Source: Halichondria panicea (taxonomy: Eukaryota > Porifera > Demospongiae > Suberitida > Halichondriidae). Taken from it: a DNA stretch of 64,000 bases. Every line of letters starts with the position of its first letter. Positions within the stretch are counted from its first letter, which is position 1. Shown in pieces: positions 61,501 through 64,000 of this stretch. The DNA is taken from positions 6,454,066 through 6,518,065 of the forward strand of contig NC_087386.1 in assembly GCF_963675165.1 (NCBI RefSeq). The letters run 5' to 3'. The translations under genes and the position numbers were made by a program. The notes below the pieces were generated by a model, which was not told where the DNA came from, searched no databases, and worked only from the letters and a program-made list of their open reading frames with translations.

Positions 61501-62964
61501 CTTAAAAGTAATTGACTGTGTACAGAATGGAGCCACTGCATTGCACATTGCCAGTCACAACGGACAATGTGAAATTGTTAGAATGTTGTTGGAGGCCAAG
61601 GCTGACATTCACAGCAGGGATAATGTGAGTCACGCTGCATGATGGTGTTTGTGTACTCTGCTGATTCCACGGTTGAGTGTGTGTACTGTCACCTCTGTGT
61701 ATGAGTGGACTGAGTAGTGGAGAGTGTACAATTAGTTGCTGTGTGCGTGTCATAGTGAGTAATTATAATTTGGCAAAGGAGGAAATTGAACTATTATTTG
61801 CGATGTTTAATATTTATCACATGCGATATACTGCAAGTTAGCAATTAATGTTTTGGCGACCCTCACCTTGAATCGCCAATTTGTCGCCAAATTTACCCGC
61901 TTTTATGGTCTATGACAGAACAACAGGACAGCTCTGAATGCAGCCGGTAAGAATGGACATAATGAGATAGTGAGGGTCCTCTTAGCAGCCAAGGCTACAG
62001 TCAACACTCAGACCAAGGTTGGTTTTGTTGTACAAACATATTTACCACAGCATGCTGTTTACATTATTTTACTTGTGATCCGTATGCTCTCACCGAATTT
62101 CTTAAACTGCATTCATTAAGCCATCCGATATAAGTTTCTGAGCTCTTCTCTGTTTTGAGCATGCAATGTATGGAATTCGATTGCAAATGCAGCAAACAAT
62201 CTTCTATAATACAAGAAGCATGCTTAGCACAGCTCAACGTGCAACATTCATTGGTTTTAAGATATCTTGAAAACATGCTGCACAAAGTCAACATTACACA
62301 TTGCATGTAATATCCCCCCTCACTGCAGATGACTACTGTTACCCCTGAATGCAAAGCCAACTCCCCCGCTACCCCTGAGAACCCCCCTGCTACCCCCTCT
62401 GCTACCCCTGAGAGCCACCCTGCTACTCCCTCTGCTACCCCCTCTGCTACCCCTGAGAGCCCCCCTGAGAGCCCCCCTGCTACCCACTCTGCTACCCCTG
62501 AGAGCCCCCCTGAGAGCCCCCTGCTACCCCCTCTGCTACCCCCTCTGCTACCCCTGAGAGCCCCCCTACTACCCCCTCTGCTACTCCTGCGAACCTCCCT
62601 GCTACCAAAGCCATCTCCTCTGCTACCCCTGAATACGAAGCCATCTGTAGCTGCAGAGTGGAGTTAACCAAGAAGCTCTCTGCGTGCTTCAAAGATGTAG
62701 CTGAATACTTACGTCAGAGTCAATCACTGACTGACGACCAATTCCAGACAATCATTGGCATCCAAAATTCTCAAGACGGTGCTGAGAAGCTTATGGATAT
62801 GATCATTGTCGACATCAAAGAGCCAACAACCACATTGGATGCTTTTGCCGACTTAGTGACAGCAATAAAAAACAGTGGTAACAAACACTTCCAAACGTTT
62901 GTCAAGGAAGTAATTGAATCGAAACGAAAAGAGTTCTATAGGGAATTGCTCACAGTTCCACCAG
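52326..62964 (+). CDS. Ankyrin-repeat gene 2 running into proline-rich linker and CARD-like domain
   Basis: A second series of one-repeat exons of types A, B, C and D, all plus strand and phase 0-0, followed by an exon that starts in the same frame after ctgcag at 62,329 and encodes a proline-rich linker and a CARD-like domain. Exons are listed in the cassette entries. The start is not evident, and the last donor (62,965) predicts a further exon beyond the window; by analogy with 44.8 kb it could be TIR. The D exon at 60,423 is 101 nt and the linker has a one-base slip, so part may be non-functional. The proposed role, by domain content, is an ankyrin-type receptor or scaffold coupled to a CARD effector. 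Confidence 0.65.
52596..53360. mobile_element. 765-bp MITE inserted 11 bases past a splice donor
   Basis: Terminal inverted repeats CATAGATTGAAAAGGAAGGG and its complement, extending about 65 bp with mismatches to the ctccgcgttat block. Flanked by GTGTAAG on both sides (52,589-52,595 and 53,361-53,367), a 7-bp duplication. The empty form, gtgagtgtaagtagctgtac, is present after many D exons in this window. An internal 100-codon open frame (52,972-53,274) has hydrophobic stretches but no recognised domain; I do not call it a gene. Confidence 0.9.
53583..54587. mobile_element. Compound foldback: outer stem enclosing two inner hairpins
   Basis: The outer arms, ggtggccctgagc at 53,583 and its complement ending at 54,587, extend inward ~165 bp to gagagctacatat. 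Within them, one hairpin runs from about 53,741 (caggtactgaggattatc) to 54,101, and a second from 54,114 (ttagtctcgagttccagcca) to 54,402. The interior is non-coding. The arrangement is a three-stem (cloverleaf-like) palindrome, about 1 kb in total. Confidence 0.8.
54811..55800. mobile_element. MITE family 3 copy split by a LINE
   Basis: The left end (gtggcttatgctctctattg) at 54,811, and a second left-end-like copy at 54,850-54,890, are separated by a LINE fragment from the right end (aagaaggcttgcacactagt) at 55,630-55,800. The same family lies in the B-C introns of gene 1. Confidence 0.6.
54896..55616 (+). pseudogene. LINE reverse transcriptase C-terminal fragment
   Basis: AMKASKILNLLRRNLHHSSK, then LVHPNLEYAAPVWSPH, KVQKRAARWIGAKWN, and after a one-base slip near 55,165 LNWLTLTKRHEFLICCQTFK and YRFSFFVNSIFLWN. 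This is the standard thumb and C-terminal region of CR1/L2/jockey-type ORF2. 5'-truncated and frame-broken. The 3' tail has a tttg-repeat and ends near aataaatttattcaattc. Confidence 0.8.
55801..56386. other. Intronic stretch with diverged interspersed repeat
   Basis: Positions 55,880-56,260 are a diverged copy of the long interspersed repeat, like 240-600 (agctaccaata, taactcgagaacgaagc, CA-rich tract, cgcttgcgcat). The rest is the standard pre-A intron. Confidence 0.55.
56387..56632 (+). CDS. Ankyrin exons A and B of gene 2
   Basis: A 56,387-56,485 (DGATALYVAAQNGHVRAVQ, ending IQKT). B 56,534-56,632 (DGWTALHIASQEGHCEIV), with a 48-nt intron between. The B acceptor is tatag rather than tacag. 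Confidence 0.85.
56720..57900 (+). repeat. Segmental duplicate of 58,937-60,530, first copy
   Basis: From gtcactcagtatagttgtat through the D exon at 57,796, this ~1.2 kb is repeated from 58,937 with many small differences. The second copy additionally holds the MITE at 59,867. The interior of this copy (56,780-57,740) is non-coding. Confidence 0.85.
57796..57894 (+). CDS. Ankyrin D-type exon of gene 2
   Basis: 99 nt, LGATPLWAASFHGQQKCM, ending NVDVPNE. The His of GHQ is Gln. Donor gtgagtg. Confidence 0.85.
58131..58374 (+). CDS. Ankyrin exons A and B of gene 2
   Basis: A 58,131-58,229 (AGATALNVAAQSGHVRAVE ... AAMAQVNIQVK). B 58,276-58,374 (NGATALYMASQNGHCGIV ... VNIKTT), with a 46-nt intron. 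Confidence 0.85.
58475..58931. mobile_element. 457-bp CAG/CTG-type insertion with ATGGA duplication
   Basis: ATGGA flanks both sides (58,470-58,474 and 58,932-58,936). The uninterrupted sequence gactgcatggaagtcactca is at 56,710. Left end CCGGGGCGTGCAGGGG, right end CCTGGCTACGCCCCTG: imperfect inverted repeats like the element at 13,804. No coding capacity. Confidence 0.85.
59867..60277. mobile_element. Tigger/pogo-like MITE, second copy
   Basis: 411 bp, CAGTAGACTCTCG ... GAGTCTACTG, flanked by TA. The duplicate at 57,645-57,665 shows the empty site (cctataatttctaagg) against tcta...tataatccctaagg here, so the insertion is later than the segmental duplication. Confidence 0.9.
60423..60523 (+). 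pseudogene. Frame-shifted D-type ankyrin exon
   Basis: Starts LGATPLWVASFNGQQKCM, but near its end two extra bases (gtatacccaatcagg) make it 101 nt, so splicing to the next phase-0 exon would break the frame. It can be skipped without harm because neighbours are phase 0-0. Confidence 0.75.
60617..60857 (+). CDS. Ankyrin exons A and B of gene 2
   Basis: A 60,617-60,712 is 96 nt, lacking the first Asp codon (GYTALWVAAQNGHVRAVE). B 60,759-60,857 (DGATAFYVASQNGHCGIV ... VNIKNN) is 99 nt. Confidence 0.85.
61023..61624 (+). CDS. Ankyrin exons C, D, A, B of gene 2
   Basis: C 61,023-61,121 (NNQTALHVASSNGHDEIV), D 61,189-61,287 (SGRTPLWTASFSGQQKCM), A 61,381-61,479 (DGATALYVATQNGHVRAVE; donor gtaag), B 61,526-61,624 (NGATALHIASHNGQCEIV). 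All are 99 nt. The D-A intron is only 93 nt, far shorter than in the other cassettes. Confidence 0.9.
61919..62017 (+). CDS. Last ankyrin exon (C type) before the CARD exon
   Basis: 99 nt, NNRTALNAAGKNGHNEIV ... TVNTQTK, acceptor tatgacag, donor gttgg. The following ~310-base intron ends at ctgcag, 62,328. Confidence 0.85.
62329..62964 (+). CDS. Proline-rich linker plus CARD-like domain exon, gene 2
   Basis: Opens MTTVTPECKANSPATPENPP after ctgcag in the frame left by the ankyrin exons, then runs through repeats of the type PPATPSATPES. At a run of five C near 62,515 the frame slips by one base and resumes correctly as SATPANLPATKAISSATPEY and then the CARD-like domain from about 62,658 (LTKKLSACFKDVAEYL, DGAEKLMDMIIV, LDAFADLVTAIKNSGN). 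Closely related to 44,330-44,816, with the same donor after CCACCAG. Confidence 0.65.
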
Positions 62965-63600
62965 GTATGTGATAAGGGTAAATGGTGATAATCTATTATC
63001 ATAGTTGATGTAATTACAATGCTAGAACAAGTTCTAATTCCACTTCTGAGTGGCGCATCATCTTTTAAATTGCGTTTAGCCCAGCTGGCGTTATGTTCCA
63101 CATGCTGCTAGTATAATTATATAGACATTAGAGAACTCAGTTTCACTTGCTAGCTAGCTGACACGTGAAAACTACATTTAGGATATCCCTACCAGTGGAG
63201 TACAACAGTTGCCTAGGACACAGGTGATATACATAGGACAACCTCACATGCATATCTAGAGCTGCTCTTTGATGTGTCTGCATACACATAACAAAGCACC
63301 GTTTGACGGTGTAGCTATATATATATATAATATGGATCATGCAGACAACTGTTCAAAAGTGTGAAGGGAAGTCGACCTAGCTAGCGCTAAAAAAAACAAC
63401 GGTATATAGAGAGTCCTTCCAGATGGATATATCACCAGCTATATATATAGCTACCATGACTGTACAAGCTAGCTAGCTCATTGATAGCTAAATGTTTCAC
63501 TAAATAATAAATAACCTTCGCAAAAAGCGCTTCAATTTTGTACAAAAACCTGCAGTTGAGCATGCGCTTAAAATAAAGATACGCTTATAATCGAGTAAGC
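62965..63600. other. Presumed intron after the CARD-like exon
   Basis: No TIR-like or other exon is recognisable before the window ends. AT-rich, with gctagctagct runs. Confidence 0.4.
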
Positions 63601-63622
63601 TCTCATAATCTAGTTTCTACGG

Positions 63623-63821
63623 TAGCTGGTAATTTTCGTGGGATAAAAAAGACGTTATTACATTCCTAGGCAGCCACCGAAAATTTTACACATGAATAAA
63701 CGTAGCCGTGTTTTACCAGAACGCATGCAATTTTAATGCAGCACATACTGAAGTGAACAAAATTCCAAAAATTCCCGCTGATCAACTTTAACGAATTTTA
63801 CCCCACGAAAATTACCCGCTA
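63623..63821. mobile_element. 199-bp MITE (TAGCGGGTAATTTTCGTGGG ends)
   Basis: Left end TAGCTGGTAATTTTCGTGGG and right end, in reverse complement, TAGCGGGTAATTTTCGTGGG. No coding capacity. A bare acccgct end motif also occurs at 52,285 and 61,900. Confidence 0.75.
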
Positions 63822-63839
63822 TATGATAGTCCGTTGGTT

Positions 63840-64000
63840 TGTTTGCTTGTCATGATATCTGAGTCTACTCACTAGGCTGCCATAGCGCTGTATTTATATA
63901 GCGTCCACCAACAGTTTTAATAATGGCAGATTTAGCTTCGTTGTCAAATAAAAATGACAATGGAGCGGATACAACGAAGCTATGGCTGCTAGCTATGGCT
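63840..64000 (+). other. Relative of the 3' flank of the 2A/Death gene
   Basis: gatatctgagtctactcact ... ccatagcgctgtatttatag ... gttgtcaaataaaaatg parallels 50,963-51,048, the stop and 3' end of the 2A/Death gene. It may be the end of a related gene fragment or a shared repeat. No upstream Death exon is visible within 1 kb. Confidence 0.4.

Noticed and set aside
62492-62692. Minus-strand Gly/Val-rich frame over the proline-rich linker
   Set aside because: Shadow of a repetitive proline-rich plus-strand sequence that leads in frame into the CARD-like domain.
1-64000. NLR gene (NACHT or LRR domain) expected next to CARD and Death domains
   Set aside because: No Walker A/B NACHT motif or leucine-rich repeat exon was seen on either strand.
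1-64000. tRNA or rRNA genes
   Set aside because: No stretch with the conserved A/B boxes and cloverleaf, or with rRNA core sequence, was recognised by eye.

Overview
This is animal DNA, AT-rich and intron-rich. Exons of about 99 bases sit between clear GT...AG introns, there are no bacterial operons, and transposon relics are everywhere. The mix of ankyrin repeats, CARD-like, TIR and Death domains, a 2A-like motif, and FATP and ACBD6 relatives suggests an early-branching animal. A demosponge such as an Amphimedon relative is my best guess, but it is an inference from gene content and not proven here.

Layout. (1) 1-36,267, plus strand: the 3' part of a large ankyrin gene. Almost every exon is exactly 99 nt, phase 0-0, and encodes one 33-residue ankyrin repeat. 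Four exon types (called A, B, C, D here) recur in order. There is a ~1.5-kb tandem array at 1.5-5.8 kb. A second array at 16-33 kb contains ~1.39-kb units and a ~6.2-kb higher-order duplication. A stop-containing last exon lies at 36,199-36,267. A ~3-kb pogo-type DNA transposon (9.66-12.69 kb) and many MITEs lie in its introns. (2) 36.7-39.6 kb, minus strand: pieces of an SLC27A/FATP acyl-CoA synthetase and of an ACBD6-like ankyrin protein, back to back and carrying single-base frameshifts, with two LINE tails nearby. (3) 39.6-44.2 kb: relics, including a HIRAN-like pseudogene, an unrecognised two-exon fragment and a perfect foldback element. (4) 44.3-46.5 kb, plus: a proline-rich linker / CARD-like / TIR / Death / Death gene with a frameshift and a stop. 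(5) 47.1-49.8 kb: a retroelement inserted in the terminal repeat of a DNA element. (6) 50.2-51.05 kb, plus: a short gene encoding two hydrophobic segments, a canonical 2A-like motif (AGDIESNPGP) and a Death domain. (7) 52.3-63 kb, plus: a second ankyrin array that runs in frame into a proline-rich linker and a CARD-like domain, continuing past the window.

Together genes 4, 6 and 7 look like an innate-immune-type cluster built by reusing the same exons: ankyrin repeats, a proline-rich linker, CARD, TIR and Death. The most interesting point is the 2A-like exon. It occupies the place CARD takes in its neighbours and predicts co-translational separation of a membrane-directed leader from a free Death domain. 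Because the arrays are made of near-copies, many transposon insertions can be read here against an intact empty site. Several genes carry one-base frameshifts, some at homopolymers, so pseudogene decay and residual assembly error cannot be separated from this sequence alone.
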